Shown one piece after another: positions 9,785 through 18,765 of a stretch of DNA of 64,000 nt. Source of the DNA: Rhodospirillaceae bacterium. GTDB taxonomy: Bacteria; Pseudomonadota; Alphaproteobacteria; Rhodospirillales; Rhodospirillaceae. Each line of letters opens with the position of its first letter. Position 1 is the first letter of the stretch. The stretch is taken from assembly GCA_002737725.1 (NCBI GenBank), contig NSIP01000006.1:1-64000 (forward strand). The letters run 5' to 3'. A program made the translations under genes and the position numbers. The notes beneath the pieces were generated by a model. That model worked only from the letters and a program-made list of their open reading frames with translations, ran no database searches and had not been told where the DNA came from.

Positions 9785-10640
9785 TTATGGCCTTTCGTGG
9801 AGCCCCGAGACGATCTTTTCATAGTCGGGCTCGCGCTCGGGGTCGATCACGCCATGGCGGATGGCAAAATCGATGATCACGAGGCTGACGTTGAATTTGA
9901 AAGCCTGAGTGCTGCTAATCAGCGCCAAGGCTTCTCCAATGGGCATCAGCCGGAAGGCTGAAATTTCTCCGTCGCGGTTGGCCGGAACAATGGCTTCGGG
10001 CATCTCGAGATCGTAGCAAAATAAAGTGTCGACTTTCGGGCCTTCGGGCGCATCAAAACTATAGCTGAGATTGCTCACAGGTCGGGCAGTTCTTGCCAGA
10101 TCGGGCGCGATCCCAGCTTCTTCCTCACACTCTTTGATCACGTTGGCTATCAGACCTAAGTGCGCCGGCTGGTCGCCTGCCACCATATTGTCGAATTTGC
10201 TGGGCTCGACGCTGCACGTCATCGAGCGGGTCCCGATCCACAGGTGCAGGCCTGATGCTTTGCGCACGAAGCCATTGATATGAACGCCGTAGGCGCGAAA
10301 TCCAAAGCCAGGGACCAAGGCCGCGATTGATCTGTAGCCGTGCGCGCTCGTGCCATGAATTTTTGACAGCATACGGCTCGCCTTTGATTTTGAAGAACGC
10401 GCCCGACACGGCCAGGTCAGCGGCAATGCTGGCCATAGCCACCGTGCGTTGTTCGGCGGATATCAGATCATATGCGAACCCAATCTGGCCTGCTTGGACT
10501 GCAAAAATATCAAGGTAGCGCGCCAGAATGGCTGCGCGGCTTGGCGTCACAAACCCCAATCGATCCCCATCAATCATAAACGGCAGATAACCTGCAAGGT
10601 CGCGAGCGTTGCGGCGGCGAACGTGGTCGAAAAAGCTCAT
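9785..10640 (-). pseudogene. NUDIX hydrolase with DUF4743-type N-terminal domain, broken by a frameshift
   Basis: The ATG at 10640 starts MSFFDHVRRRNARDLAGYLP, which runs through GEPYAVKNSWHERARLQINR. About 10325-10335 the coding frame moves by one base to ALVPGFGFRAYGVHINGF and continues to the end (HERP, TAA at 9785). The second half carries the NUDIX box with ECEEEAGI and a C-terminal part typical of DUF4743-NUDIX proteins. An extra G in GCGGCC at the junction would explain the shift. Both halves keep clear homology, so the lesion is either recent or a sequencing error. The intact protein would hydrolyse a nucleoside diphosphate derivative of unknown identity. Confidence 0.75.
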
Positions 10641-10736
10641 CAACAACCTGGGTCATGGACGGGGTGATTCTCGCCACGGTATAGTGAAAGGGCCCGAGCG
10701 GCGAAAGCCGCGTTTTGACCAGACTGTGAAAAGCCT

Positions 10737-11501
10737 TTGAGCACGCAGCGTCCTCCTGATGCATGGTCTGAACTTCGAGACCGTATTCCATTCGTGATCG
10801 TGGTCGCGTTGTCGACGGCCTGGGTCGTGTTCGTGTTGGCCTATCTTGCCCGCATTGGCATGAGCGCGCTGATGGCGTTGCCGATTGCTGATCTGGCATC
10901 CTTGCTGGTGGCTATCTCGACGCCACTGTTGGGCTTATGGCTGGTCAGCGGTGTTATGGGGCAGCGCGGTGAACTTGCCGATTTGCGCAAGCGCTTGGGC
11001 GAAATGACATCGCAATCGCGTCACATTTTGCAGCAAGCCGAAGTGCAGCCGCGCGCGATGTTGGAAATGGAGGCGCAGTTCAGGCGCGGCCTCGCAGCCG
11101 ATACACGTCGCCTCGCGCTGCAAGATTTGGCATCCCAGGCCGCCGTGGTTGGCGAGCGGCTTGGTATTTTAAAACCCGATACCATCGACATTGCCTGGGC
11201 GCGCTTTGGCTCGGGCGATACGGGCGCGTTTGTCCAGTCGTTCTTGAATTATGCAGGCGAACACCCTGATTTGGCCGAACGCATGGGCGAGGCCGTCGTG
11301 CGTGATCTGACCGCGCGCGCAGCGTTGGCGGGCTTTGTGCGCCGTTACGAACGCTTGGCTGGTACCATGAGTGATGACAAGCTGGCTTTAGAAACGCTCG
11401 ACGAAGGCCCCTTGGGGCGTGGCTATCAGCTCTTCAAAGCCGCTGAGGCGCACGCATTGAACCCCCCCTCGGACGAGGCCGTGTCCGACACGCCCACTTA
11501 A
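10737..11501 (+). CDS. Conserved membrane protein of unknown function
   Basis: This 254-residue protein was not recognised as a named family. It starts at a TTG (10737), because an in-frame TGA lies at 10716-10718 and no ATG fits. Two hydrophobic segments (about 18-38 and 42-70) anchor it in the inner membrane. A soluble part follows with a probable coiled coil (about 76-125, rich in Glu, Gln, Arg) and a helical C-terminal domain. The ending is acidic and proline-rich. A small unknown gene follows after 20 bases and may be in the same operon. Confidence 0.7.
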   Translation: MSTQRPPDAWSELRDRIPFVIVVALSTAWVVFVLAYLARIGMSALMALPIADLASLLVAISTPLLGLWLVSGVMGQRGELADLRKRLGEMTSQSRHILQQAEVQPRAMLEMEAQFRRGLAADTRRLALQDLASQAAVVGERLGILKPDTIDIAWARFGSGDTGAFVQSFLNYAGEHPDLAERMGEAVVRDLTARAALAGFVRRYERLAGTMSDDKLALETLDEGPLGRGYQLFKAAEAHALNPPSDEAVSDTPT

Positions 11502-11521
11502 AGCCCGCGTGGTCACGGCAG

Positions 11522-11764
11522 ATGCAGTCATTTACAAAAAAATTGCCGCAAGCGCTGGGCGTCAGCTCTGCCGCGGCGCCCAAGGCCGAACCAAAGGCGC
11601 CAGCGCATAAATCACTTGTGCCGCCGTCGCCCCGCGATGGGCTGATTTGCGAAGCCTTAGATTTGTATCGTCAGCATTCGCCAGCCATTCACGGCTTGCA
11701 GGATGCGACACTGAAGCAAATGAAGGAAAGGCCCCCCAACGTGAACGATGTCGATTCACTATAA
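11522..11764 (+). CDS. Small hypothetical protein
   Basis: This 80-residue ORF follows the membrane-protein gene by 20 bases on the same strand. It has an Ala/Pro/Lys-rich N-terminal half (about residues 15-40) and a helical second half with DGLICEALDLYRQHS. No known domain was recognised. Its end overlaps the start of another small ORF (11748-11921) in a different frame. Good frame use and spacing support it, but there is no functional clue. Confidence 0.5.
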   Translation: MQSFTKKLPQALGVSSAAAPKAEPKAPAHKSLVPPSPRDGLICEALDLYRQHSPAIHGLQDATLKQMKERPPNVNDVDSL

Positions 11765-11921
11765 ACGGCCTTTGAGCATCTACAGCGCCAATCAGGAGGT
11801 CCGCCAATTGATGAATGATCGCCACCGGCGCTATCTTGTTTTGGTCACTTTGCGCGAGATGATGGAACAAAACCGCGAGCCGACGCCGATCAGCCCCAAA
11901 CGAGCGGTCTCAAGGCGTTGA
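11748..11921 (+). CDS. Small basic hypothetical protein (57 aa)
   Basis: An ATG at 11748, inside the 3' end of the preceding small gene, opens a 57-residue frame beginning MSIHYKRPLSIYSANQEV and ending in KRAVSRR before TGA. It is Arg/Lys-rich and looks helical (VRQLMNDRHRRYLVLVTLRE). The 17-base overlap suggests translational coupling. No family is recognised. A frameshift joining it to the upstream ORF was considered, but a stop lies between them in the required frame. Confidence 0.4.
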   Translation: MSIHYKRPLSIYSANQEVRQLMNDRHRRYLVLVTLREMMEQNREPTPISPKRAVSRR

Positions 11922-12058
11922 AATGATTGGTTTAATAGGGCCGCTGGGGGCGGCCCCCCTGATTGATTCGCCTTGACGGGAGAGGGGGGGGGCGGTAAAA
12001 CCCGCGCCTTCCAAGGGTGCGGTCTTTTCCCACCTAATCCGAATTGATGAGGTTTCCT

Positions 12059-12361
12059 ATGGCCCGCCGTTGCGCCGCCTCCGGCCGAGGAGTTCAGTCT
12101 GGCAATAACGTCAGCCACGCGAACAATAAAACGCGTCGCCGTTTCCTGCCTAATTTGCATGCGGTCACCATGCTGAGTGACACGCTGCGGGTGAAGATTC
12201 GCCTGCGCCTGACCTCGCATGGTTTGCGCACCGTTGAAAAACGCGGTGGGATCGATGCCTTCTTGCTGTCGACACCTGACGCCAAGCTTCAGCCCGAAGC
12301 GCTGACCTTGAAGCGCCGCGTGAAAAAAGCAAAAACAAAAGCAACCCAAGCGGCCGCTTAA
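12059..12361 (+). CDS. rpmB: 50S ribosomal protein L28
   Basis: This is a 100-residue basic protein of the large ribosomal subunit. Hallmarks are MARRCAASGRGVQSGNNVSH, then NNKTRRRFLPNLH and RLTSHGLRTVEKRGGIDAFL, and an alphaproteobacterial Lys/Ala-rich tail. The ATG at 12059 is chosen over the in-frame GTG-type start at 12044 because it matches the family N-terminus and has GATGAGG upstream. A strong intrinsic terminator follows 20 bases later. The gap before it (11922-12058) has a GC-rich hairpin GGGCCGC/GCGGCCC without a T run, and a long G run. Confidence 0.95.
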   Translation: MARRCAASGRGVQSGNNVSHANNKTRRRFLPNLHAVTMLSDTLRVKIRLRLTSHGLRTVEKRGGIDAFLLSTPDAKLQPEALTLKRRVKKAKTKATQAAA

Positions 12362-12380
12362 GCCTGGAATTTTTTGAGAC

Positions 12381-12412
12381 AAAAAAAGCCCGCCAAATCG
12401 GCGGGCTTTTTT
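12381..12412. terminator. Bidirectional intrinsic terminator between rpmB and the cobST operon
   Basis: A stem of AAGCCCGCC pairing with GGCGGGCTT around loop AAATC is flanked by an A run on the left and a T run on the right. It can therefore stop transcription of rpmB on the plus strand and of the cobS-cobT unit on the minus strand. Confidence 0.9.
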
Positions 12413-12456
12413 ATGGTACTGGCCTTTTACAGCTTGGCGAAAACCGCCATCGCAAT

Positions 12457-12567
12457 TTAAACCCACAGCGCAGCCAGCGCGATCAAGCCCAGCAAGAACG
12501 CATAAGCTCTTTGTCTGACATTGTTGTACGTCAGATAAATGATGCTTTGCTGAAGATCGCGCGGCAT
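12457..12567 (-). CDS. Putative single-span small membrane protein downstream of cobT
   Basis: An ATG at 12567 gives a 36-residue frame starting MPRDLQQSIIYLTYNN and ending in a hydrophobic stretch, AYAFLLGLIALAALWV, then TAA. It lies 31 bases after cobT on the same strand and before the bidirectional terminator, so it would be the last gene of that operon. The single membrane span is clear. There is no known family and no strong ribosome site. Confidence 0.35.
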   Translation of the reverse strand: MPRDLQQSIIYLTYNNVRQRAYAFLLGLIALAALWV

Positions 12568-12598
12568 TAATGGGCGAGGAATCAGCGAGAAGGGCGGC

Positions 12599-14509
12599 TT
12601 AAGCCACCATCGCCGCGCCGTATGATCTGGCCGTGCGCGAATCTTCCTCGAACAGGTCAGTCAGTTCTTGCATCACCGCGCCGCCCAACTCATCAGCATC
12701 CATCAGCGTCACCGCGCGGCGATAATAGCGGGTGACGTCGTGGCCGATCCCGATGGCCAGCAACTGCACCGGCGAATAATTTTCGATATAGGCAATCACA
12801 TCACGCAAGTGTTGTTCCAGGTAGTTACCGGGATTCACCGACAATGTGGAATCATCCACTGGCGCGCCGTCCGAGATCACCATCAAGATACGCCGTTGTT
12901 CGTGGCGCGCGATCAATCGGCTATGCGCCCAGGCCAACGCTTCGCCATCGATGTTCTCTTTCAAAATGCCTTCGCGCAGCATCAGACCTAAGTTGCGCCG
13001 CGCCCGTCGCCATGGCGAGTCCGCCGCTTTGTACACGATATGTCGCAAGTCGTTCAGTCGGCCCGGGTTGGCGGGCTTGCCATGCTCGGCCCAATGCTTG
13101 CGCGACTGGCCGCCTTTCCATTGGCTGGTGGTGAAGCCCAGAATTTCAACCTTCACGCCGCAACGCTCTAACGTGCGCGCCAGAATATCGGCGGTCATGG
13201 CCGCAATGGTAATCGGTCGCCCGCGCATGGAGCCTGAATTGTCGATCAGCAGCGTCACAACCGTATCGCGGAACGTGGTTTCCTTCTCGCGCTTGAACGA
13301 CAGCGTGTACATGGGGTTGGCGACAATGCGCGCTAAGCGGCTGGCGTCCAGCATGCCTTCTTCCAGGTCGAACTCCCAACTGCGCTGTTGCTGTGCCATC
13401 AAGCGGCGCTGAAGGCGGTTTGCAAGCCGCGCCACGATGCCCTGCAAGTGGGCCAGTTGGCGATCTAACTGCAATCGCAGCCGCGCCAGTTCTTCCGCAT
13501 CGCACAGGTTGGCGGCGTCTTCGACCTGGTCGAACTGTATGGCGTAAACTTTGTAACGTGCATGTTCACCGCCCGTATTATGGCCGGGCTTGGGGCGCAT
13601 TTGCTTGCCGTCCGAGCCTGGCTCCATGGCCGATTCCAGCATCGATTCGGTTTGGCTATTCTGGTCGTCTTCGGACGCCTCGCCGTCGACTTCTTCAGTG
13701 CCCGCTTGGCTTTCACTTTGACCGCTGGCGGAATCGCTATCTTTTTCCTGCTCGGACTCGGATTCTTTTTGCTCGGCGTTCTTCTCAGACTCATCGCCCA
13801 CTTCGGACTCTTCGTCGTCCAACTCCCGTCCGCCGTCGTCTTTCTCAAGCTCCAGCGTCTCAATGATTTGGCGTTCAACATCCGCGTAGGCTTTTTGGTT
13901 GCCCAATGCGGCCTTCAGCGCATCCAAGTGCGCATCGAGCTTCTCGCCGTACTCGGCCTCGAAAAGCTCTTTCACGTGTTTGCATGTGGGGCCCAGCTTG
14001 AATCCGCCACAGCGATCATGGATCAGCACCTTCAGTGCATCGCCCATTTGAATTTGAATGTGGGTTCGCGCGAGGCCATAGCCTTCCAGCGTGAGGCGTT
14101 GCTCTAACGCGAGGCTAATGTTTTGCGCCACGCCTTGGAATTGCTCTACCCCCAAAGCCTCGGCGCGGGTTTGCTCCATGGCGTTGTAGGCATCAATGGC
14201 GTCTTTGCCCGAGGGCATGCGACGGGCATGAATGGTGGAATTGTGATGCTTGAGCCGCAGTGCCATGGCGTCGGCAGCGCCCCGCAATCGCAAAACGTTT
14301 TCTGCGGTCAGCTTTTGTGGCGGCAGGGGCAGGCGCACCTCGCCTGCGGGCGTGCTGCCAAATTTTTGATTGTTGGCGATGGGCGTGAACACAACCGTCG
14401 CATCTTCACGCCCCGAGATCGCTTTCACGGCGGCCGTGGTGGCCGTTTTGAACGCCTCGATTTTTGACGGCCCGCGTTCGGCGTAGCTTTGGTACTGGTT
14501 GGTGGCCAC
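12599..14509 (-). CDS. cobT: Cobaltochelatase subunit CobT
   Basis: This 636-residue protein pairs with CobS in the ATP-driven cobalt chelatase that inserts Co2+ into hydrogenobyrinic acid diamide during aerobic B12 synthesis. The N-terminal domain (about 1-220) is followed by a very acidic linker (about 220-300) and a C-terminal von Willebrand A domain. That domain carries the metal-binding [10 protein letters not shown] (421-430) and ISDGAPVDD. The length is normal. cobS lies 17 bases upstream on the same strand. The third subunit, CobN, is not in the window, so whether cobalamin is made here cannot be judged. Confidence 0.96.
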   Translation of the reverse strand: MATNQYQSYAERGPSKIEAFKTATTAAVKAISGREDATVVFTPIANNQKFGSTPAGEVRLPLPPQKLTAENVLRLRGAADAMALRLKHHNSTIHARRMPSGKDAIDAYNAMEQTRAEALGVEQFQGVAQNISLALEQRLTLEGYGLARTHIQIQMGDALKVLIHDRCGGFKLGPTCKHVKELFEAEYGEKLDAHLDALKAALGNQKAYADVERQIIETLELEKDDGGRELDDEESEVGDESEKNAEQKESESEQEKDSDSASGQSESQAGTEEVDGEASEDDQNSQTESMLESAMEPGSDGKQMRPKPGHNTGGEHARYKVYAIQFDQVEDAANLCDAEELARLRLQLDRQLAHLQGIVARLANRLQRRLMAQQQRSWEFDLEEGMLDASRLARIVANPMYTLSFKREKETTFRDTVVTLLIDNSGSMRGRPITIAAMTADILARTLERCGVKVEILGFTTSQWKGGQSRKHWAEHGKPANPGRLNDLRHIVYKAADSPWRRARRNLGLMLREGILKENIDGEALAWAHSRLIARHEQRRILMVISDGAPVDDSTLSVNPGNYLEQHLRDVIAYIENYSPVQLLAIGIGHDVTRYYRRAVTLMDADELGGAVMQELTDLFEEDSRTARSYGAAMVA

Positions 14510-14526
14510 GTGGTGGGGCCCTGTGG

Positions 14527-15522
14527 TTACGCGGCTTCAATGGCCGCGCCAGCCACATCTTGGCCGAAGCAGCGTTGGTAATACTCAGCAATGGTTGCGC
14601 GTTCAGTTTCGTCGCATTTGTTCAAAAACGTCACGCGGAACGAGTAACCCATATCTTTGAAAATGGTGTTGTTCTCGGCCCAGCTAATCACCGTGCGCGG
14701 CGACATCACGGTTGAGATGTCGCCATTTATGAAACCTTGGCGCGTGAGGTCAGCCACATCAACCATGGCCGAGATCGCCTTCTTACCTTCTTTGGTGTTG
14801 TAGCCAGGGACCTTGGACAAAACGATGTTGGTTTCGGCATCGTGCGCAAGGTAGTTGAGCATGGCGACGATGTTCCAGCGGTCCATTTGGCCTTGGTTGA
14901 TCTGCTGCGTGCCGTGATACAGCCCGGTTGTGTCGCCTAGGCCCACCGTGTTGGCTGTTGCGAACAGCCGAAACGCAGGATGCGGGCGGATGACTTTATT
15001 TTGGTCTAGCAGCGTCAACTTGCCTTCGACTTCGAGCACGCGCTGAATAACGAACATCACATCTGGCCGACCTGCATCGTACTCGTCGAACACCAAGGCC
15101 ACGGGGTTCTGCAAAGCCCAGGGCAGCAAGCCTTCACGAAACTCGGTCACTTGTGCGCCGTCGCGCAGCACAATGGCGTCTTTGCCAATCAAATCGATGC
15201 GGCTGATGTGGCTATCAAGGTTGATCCGCAGGCACGGCCAGTTGAGGCGCGCGGCCACTTGCTCAATGTGCGTGGACTTTCCAGTGCCATGGTAGCCCTG
15301 AATGAGGACGCGGCGGTTGTGCGCAAAGCCGGCCAGAATCGCGATCGTGGTGTCGTGATCAAAGCGATAGGCTTTGTCGACTTCCGGCACATGTTCGCTG
15401 CGCTCGGAAAAGGCGGGCGCCTTCATGTCGATATTGAGCCCGAAGGTCTCGCGGACCGAGACCTGGCGGTCAGGCAGGCGGATGCCCAAATCCCCGCGCG
15501 GTGCTTCGGGTTTCTTACTCAT
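14527..15522 (-). CDS. cobS: Cobaltochelatase AAA+ subunit CobS
   Basis: This 331-residue MoxR-like AAA+ ATPase forms rings with CobT and drives CobN. The ATG at 15522 ([19 protein letters not shown]) matches the family start, so a longer frame reaching 15594 is not used. Walker A is GYHGTGKST (76-84), Walker B is LVFDEYD, and the sensor region reads [14 protein letters not shown]. It is the first gene of the cobS-cobT pair. An SDR gene lies upstream on the same strand. Confidence 0.96.
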   Translation of the reverse strand: MSKKPEAPRGDLGIRLPDRQVSVRETFGLNIDMKAPAFSERSEHVPEVDKAYRFDHDTTIAILAGFAHNRRVLIQGYHGTGKSTHIEQVAARLNWPCLRINLDSHISRIDLIGKDAIVLRDGAQVTEFREGLLPWALQNPVALVFDEYDAGRPDVMFVIQRVLEVEGKLTLLDQNKVIRPHPAFRLFATANTVGLGDTTGLYHGTQQINQGQMDRWNIVAMLNYLAHDAETNIVLSKVPGYNTKEGKKAISAMVDVADLTRQGFINGDISTVMSPRTVISWAENNTIFKDMGYSFRVTFLNKCDETERATIAEYYQRCFGQDVAGAAIEAA

Positions 15523-15630
15523 CTTCGTGCTCCAGAAACAACTGTGACGTTCACTTGAGCCGCGTTTATGACACGCCCTCGCTTTGTCAGGCAATGCAGG
15601 TTAAGACGAAGGCAGCAGCAAAAAGGGCTG

Positions 15631-16422
15631 TTAGCCAATCCCCTTGGTCCAGCCGCCATCAGCCGTGACCGATGTGCCAATCATGTTGGCAGCGCGGTCC
15701 GAGGCCATGAACACAATCAGGCCCGCAATGTCGTCAGGCTCGCCCAGTTTTCCCAAGGGGATCTGGCTGGTGTAGTCCTTCTCGACATCAGCAATCGTGC
15801 GGCCCGACGACTGAGCCAGTCGGTTCATCAACGTCGTCCAGCGCTCGGTGCGTGTCGGGCCAGGGTTCACGGCATTGACCACCACGCCATGGGGTGCGGC
15901 TTCTTCACCCAACCCCCGTGTGACGGCCAACAGGGCTGCGTTGGCCGCAGCACCCGGCAACAGGCGCGGTGAGGGTTGTAAGCCTGTGTTGCCGACAATG
16001 TTGACAATGCGGCCATATTTTTGCGCGATCATGGTGGGCATCACGGCACGCATCATGCGGATCGTACCCATGACCTTGAGGTCGAAACTTTCCTGCCACA
16101 CGCGGTCGGCAATCTCCCAGAACAATCCGCCTTGCGATGCACCTGCCGAGTTAATCAGCACGTCTATGTGCCCGAATTGCGCCAAGGTTTTTTTCACCGC
16201 GTCATCGGCGGCGGAGTCTTGAGTCAAATCGACACTCAGTGCCAAGGCTGCCGTGCCATGCTTGCCATGGAGTTCATTGGCCAACGCGTCGAGCTCGGCG
16301 TGAGTGCGTGAGGTAAGCACCAACTTCGCGCCCTCTGCGGCGAGCAGTCGTGCCGAAGCTGCGCCCAACCCACGGCTCGCGCCGGTAATCAGCACCACTT
16401 TGTCTTTAAAGCGAAGATCGAT
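15631..16422 (-). CDS. Short-chain dehydrogenase-like protein with atypical active site
   Basis: This Rossmann-fold protein of about 263 residues has the NAD(P) motif TGASRGLG, an INSAG motif, and the late motif NPGPTRTERW. The classical Tyr-x3-Lys is absent. The equivalent segment reads LLPGAAANAALLA, like an SDR subgroup with Gly/Asn there, but that subgroup usually keeps a Tyr (YIAGSAGN). A redox role is therefore uncertain. The only standard in-frame start is a GTG at 16398, which cuts off the first strand. An ATC at 16422 sits exactly 8 bases after a perfect AGGAG and gives DLRFKDKVVLITGAS, so ATC may be the start codon or a mutated ATG. Confidence 0.8.
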   Translation of the reverse strand: MDLRFKDKVVLITGASRGLGAASARLLAAEGAKLVLTSRTHAELDALANELHGKHGTAALALSVDLTQDSAADDAVKKTLAQFGHIDVLINSAGASQGGLFWEIADRVWQESFDLKVMGTIRMMRAVMPTMIAQKYGRIVNIVGNTGLQPSPRLLPGAAANAALLAVTRGLGEEAAPHGVVVNAVNPGPTRTERWTTLMNRLAQSSGRTIADVEKDYTSQIPLGKLGEPDDIAGLIVFMASDRAANMIGTSVTADGGWTKGIG

Positions 16423-16430
16423 GACCGTTT

Positions 16431-16435
16431 CTCCT
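16431..16435 (-). promoter_or_regulatory. Ribosome-binding site AGGAG that points to an ATC start
   Basis: AGGAG on the minus strand ends 8 bases before the ATC at 16422-16420. No ATG, GTG or TTG lies at proper spacing. It lies between the J-domain gene's stop (16447) and the SDR. Confidence 0.5.
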
Positions 16436-16446
16436 GCACAGACTAA

Positions 16447-17085
16447 TCAGGGCGAAGTCTTGCGGTGCAACGCCACGGACAAGAGGTCGTAGGCGCCATT
16501 AATTGTTTTCATTTTGGCCTCAGCCTCGCGGCTGCCGCCATTGGTATCGGGGTGATGCAGCTTCACAAGCTCTTTATAGCGTTTCTTCAATTCCGCCAAG
16601 CTGACAGGGCCTTCGATGTCCAAGGCGCGGAGCGCCCTGCGCTCCTCAGCCGTGAAGCCCTGTCCCTCGGCCCACGACGTTTGACGGCTTTTCTTTTGTG
16701 CCTTTGGATCAAAAGCGGTGCCCGCGCCTAGGCCCATCGGATCGCGAAGGTCTGCGCGTGACCATGGTCGCGCATTCTTCAGATTGTGTGATGCGCTCGT
16801 GTTGCCCATAGGCCAGGTGGGGCGGTCCCACGTGACCATGCGCCTGATTTCGGCCTCAATATCTGACGGCGACATATGGATATGGAAATCCCACTTGGCG
16901 TTATAAGCGCGCACATGATCGAGGCAGAACATCACGTAGTTCGAGAGGCTGCGATCCTTCGGTGCGCGGTAAACGCCTTGGGCATTGCATCCCGACCACG
17001 CGCAAGCGCATGACCCCTCAGCCCCCCGGGGGGCGATCGTGTCATTCGTCGTCGTTTCCGCTGATGTCGGTCTGGTCCGCGCCAT
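16447..17085 (-). CDS. DnaJ-like J-domain protein
   Basis: This 212-residue protein has a C-terminal J domain (about 150-212) with the HPD tripeptide in LVKLHHPDTNGGS. An N-terminal region carries CACAWSGCNAQGVYRAPKDR and conserved DHVRAYNAKWDF. This architecture is standard for the gene found between bolA and cobS in many alphaproteobacteria. The J domain would stimulate an Hsp70 ATPase; the specific client is unknown. The ATG at 17085 (MARTRPTSAETTT) is preferred over an upstream extension that would run into the divergent bolA promoter region. It ends with TGA, 24 bases before the SDR start. Confidence 0.88.
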   Translation of the reverse strand: MARTRPTSAETTTNDTIAPRGAEGSCACAWSGCNAQGVYRAPKDRSLSNYVMFCLDHVRAYNAKWDFHIHMSPSDIEAEIRRMVTWDRPTWPMGNTSASHNLKNARPWSRADLRDPMGLGAGTAFDPKAQKKSRQTSWAEGQGFTAEERRALRALDIEGPVSLAELKKRYKELVKLHHPDTNGGSREAEAKMKTINGAYDLLSVALHRKTSP

Positions 17086-17185
17086 GCTATGGAATATCCA
17101 ACGTGCCGCGCGAGGTTCCAATCTTGTTTCTTCGCCCGCTTTGTGCTTCGAGACCCCCGTCACCTGACCATACGAAAGATCGATC

Positions 17186-17464
17186 ATGGGCCAATACAGC
17201 GAGCGCATTGCAACCAAACTTACCGCTGCCCTTCAGCCTTTAGCGCTCGATATTCACGATGATTCCCACCGCCACGCGGGGCATACGGGTGACAACCCCG
17301 ACGGCAACGGCGAAACGCATTTCAAGGTTACGGCGGTGTCGGCGATCTTTGTGGGCAAATCGCGTGTCGAGCGTCAAAGGCTGGTCTACAGCGTGTTGGC
17401 AGATGAATTGAAAGAACGCGTCCACGCGCTGGAGCTGGTGCTGCGTGCGCCCGGAGAGTTTTAG
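17186..17464 (+). CDS. bolA: BolA family protein
   Basis: This 92-residue protein is divergent from the J-domain gene. The class II KH-like fold is recognisable: KLTAALQPLALDIHDDSHRHAGH (a helix-strand segment) with conserved His residues, then GETHFKVTAVSAIFVGKSRVERQR and LKERVHALELVLRAPGE. BolA proteins pair with monothiol glutaredoxins in Fe-S cluster and iron handling. Its last 4 bases overlap the convergent DUF2889 gene. Confidence 0.93.
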   Translation: MGQYSERIATKLTAALQPLALDIHDDSHRHAGHTGDNPDGNGETHFKVTAVSAIFVGKSRVERQRLVYSVLADELKERVHALELVLRAPGEF

Positions 17465-18042
17465 ATCTTCACTTTTTGCGGCTCTGCGTCAGTATAAAAC
17501 TGCGGAAACTCGCGCTCGACAATCTCTCCTGTCGCGTCCCATGCGTGGCAGGTATCAATCAGCGGCGGCTTGATTTTAATTTCGCTGCGCGGCGACTCAC
17601 TCATTTTTGCAAAGCGCTTTCCGGCAATAGTTTGGAAAGCTGTGGTGGCGATGGGCCCCAAAAGCTCAACCAAGTGAAGGCAACCACGGACGCTACCGAA
17701 TTTTTCTTTTACCAGCCGGGTAAAACCCGGCGTCATGCGCATGCCGACCAGGTATTTAAATGTTGGCGTGATGTCGGGGCAAATCCGGAAGGGTGAGAAG
17801 TCCGTTACCGCGACCGCATCGATAATGGTCATGCGGTCATCATAGGTGATGCGAAAGCCCATCCCGTGCAGTGGCTCGCCGACAGGGACTTGGCCACGGT
17901 CTCGGTTTGGGAAGCTGTAGCTTTTGATGTCCGTCATCCAGGCATCGATCTCCCACAAACCATCTTCACGCTCAAAGCCTTCGCACTTCACGGTGCGTGT
18001 ATGTAAAAGCTTACGGGCGGTGGCGGCAGTGGGCAACGGCAT
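17461..18042 (-). CDS. DUF2889 domain protein
   Basis: This 193-residue protein matches the DUF2889 pattern: RTVKCEGFEREDGLWEIDAW near the N-terminus, then VGEPLHGMGFRITYDD, and a C-terminal RGCLHLVELLGPIATTAFQT. It has no signal peptide or membrane span. The family is common in proteobacteria and its function is not established. It converges on bolA with a 4-base overlap. The following gap (18043-18182) holds no gene. Confidence 0.85.
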   Translation of the reverse strand: MPLPTAATARKLLHTRTVKCEGFEREDGLWEIDAWMTDIKSYSFPNRDRGQVPVGEPLHGMGFRITYDDRMTIIDAVAVTDFSPFRICPDITPTFKYLVGMRMTPGFTRLVKEKFGSVRGCLHLVELLGPIATTAFQTIAGKRFAKMSESPRSEIKIKPPLIDTCHAWDATGEIVEREFPQFYTDAEPQKVKI

Positions 18043-18182
18043 GAGGATGGGGGTCCAGGTATAGCAAGGCTCACCCCGATCTGTTTGCCAGGGCCTTCCT
18101 CAATTTAGGCGAGAAATCGCCGTTCGGGTAGGGCGTTTTCTAGCGATCGGCTATGCGGGAACTGCCGAGCTGCTCAAATTTA

Positions 18183-18629
18183 TTATGCGGTGCCGTAATT
18201 CTCGCCATAAATGAACGCGTTACGATTTTTCAGGTCCTGTTCCAACTCTGTGTTGTAGACGGCATAAAGGTCGCGTACCGAGACTATGCCCACGACCGCA
18301 TGGCCATCAACGACAGGCAGGTGGCGGTAATTGCGCTCGCGCATCATACGAATCGCTTCAGAGGCTTTATCGTCGGGGCCAAGCGTGTCGGGATTCGCCG
18401 TCATAATGTCGCGTGCTAAAGTCGTGTCGGGGTTCAGGCCAGCAGCGATCACGCGGGTCGTCATATCGCGTTCGGTGATAATACCCACCAATCGTTCACC
18501 CTCCATCACCACGACGGCTGCGATTTTCTTTTCGCGCATCATGCGTGCGGTGGCGCGCACGGTTTCATTGGGAGTGACTTTTTGTATGGTCTGGCCGCTG
18601 ATGACATCGGGAACAATTTTTCGGTACAT
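18183..18629 (-). CDS. CBS-domain protein
   Basis: This 148-residue protein consists of a tandem pair of CBS domains. The first is around VTPNETVRATARMMREKKIAAVVVME (with GIITERDMTTRV) and the second around DTLGPDDKASEAIRMMRERNYRHLPV (with GIVSVRDLYAVY). Such stand-alone pairs bind adenosyl nucleotides and act as sensors. The start at 18629 follows a GGAGAA ribosome site. The next gene upstream on the strand is the CNNM/CorC exporter; a hairpin region lies between them. Confidence 0.88.
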   Translation of the reverse strand: MYRKIVPDVISGQTIQKVTPNETVRATARMMREKKIAAVVVMEGERLVGIITERDMTTRVIAAGLNPDTTLARDIMTANPDTLGPDDKASEAIRMMRERNYRHLPVVDGHAVVGIVSVRDLYAVYNTELEQDLKNRNAFIYGENYGTA

Positions 18630-18693
18630 CGCAGTTCTCCTTGTCCAAAGTGTTGGACGAGGCCATCGATCCCGAACATGTCCAGCTAGGATC

Positions 18694-18759
18694 GCTTGCA
18701 GACCCCGCTACCTGATTCTGCGCACCAGGCTCCCGCCTGGTCAAGGTGAGGCTGCAAGC
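18694..18759. terminator. Nested inverted repeats downstream of the CorC-type gene
   Basis: An outer pair GCTTGCAG / CTGCAAGC (18694-18701, 18752-18759) encloses an inner hairpin ACCAGG-ctcccg-CCTGGT (18724-18741). The element starts 7 bases after the end of the minus-strand CorC-type gene. It lacks a clear T run, so it may be a Rho-assisted or processing structure, not a simple terminator. Confidence 0.4.
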
Positions 18760-18765
18760 CTTTGA

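Noticed and set aside
11922-12000. Intrinsic terminator upstream of rpmB
   Set aside because: A GC hairpin is present, but no T run follows it.
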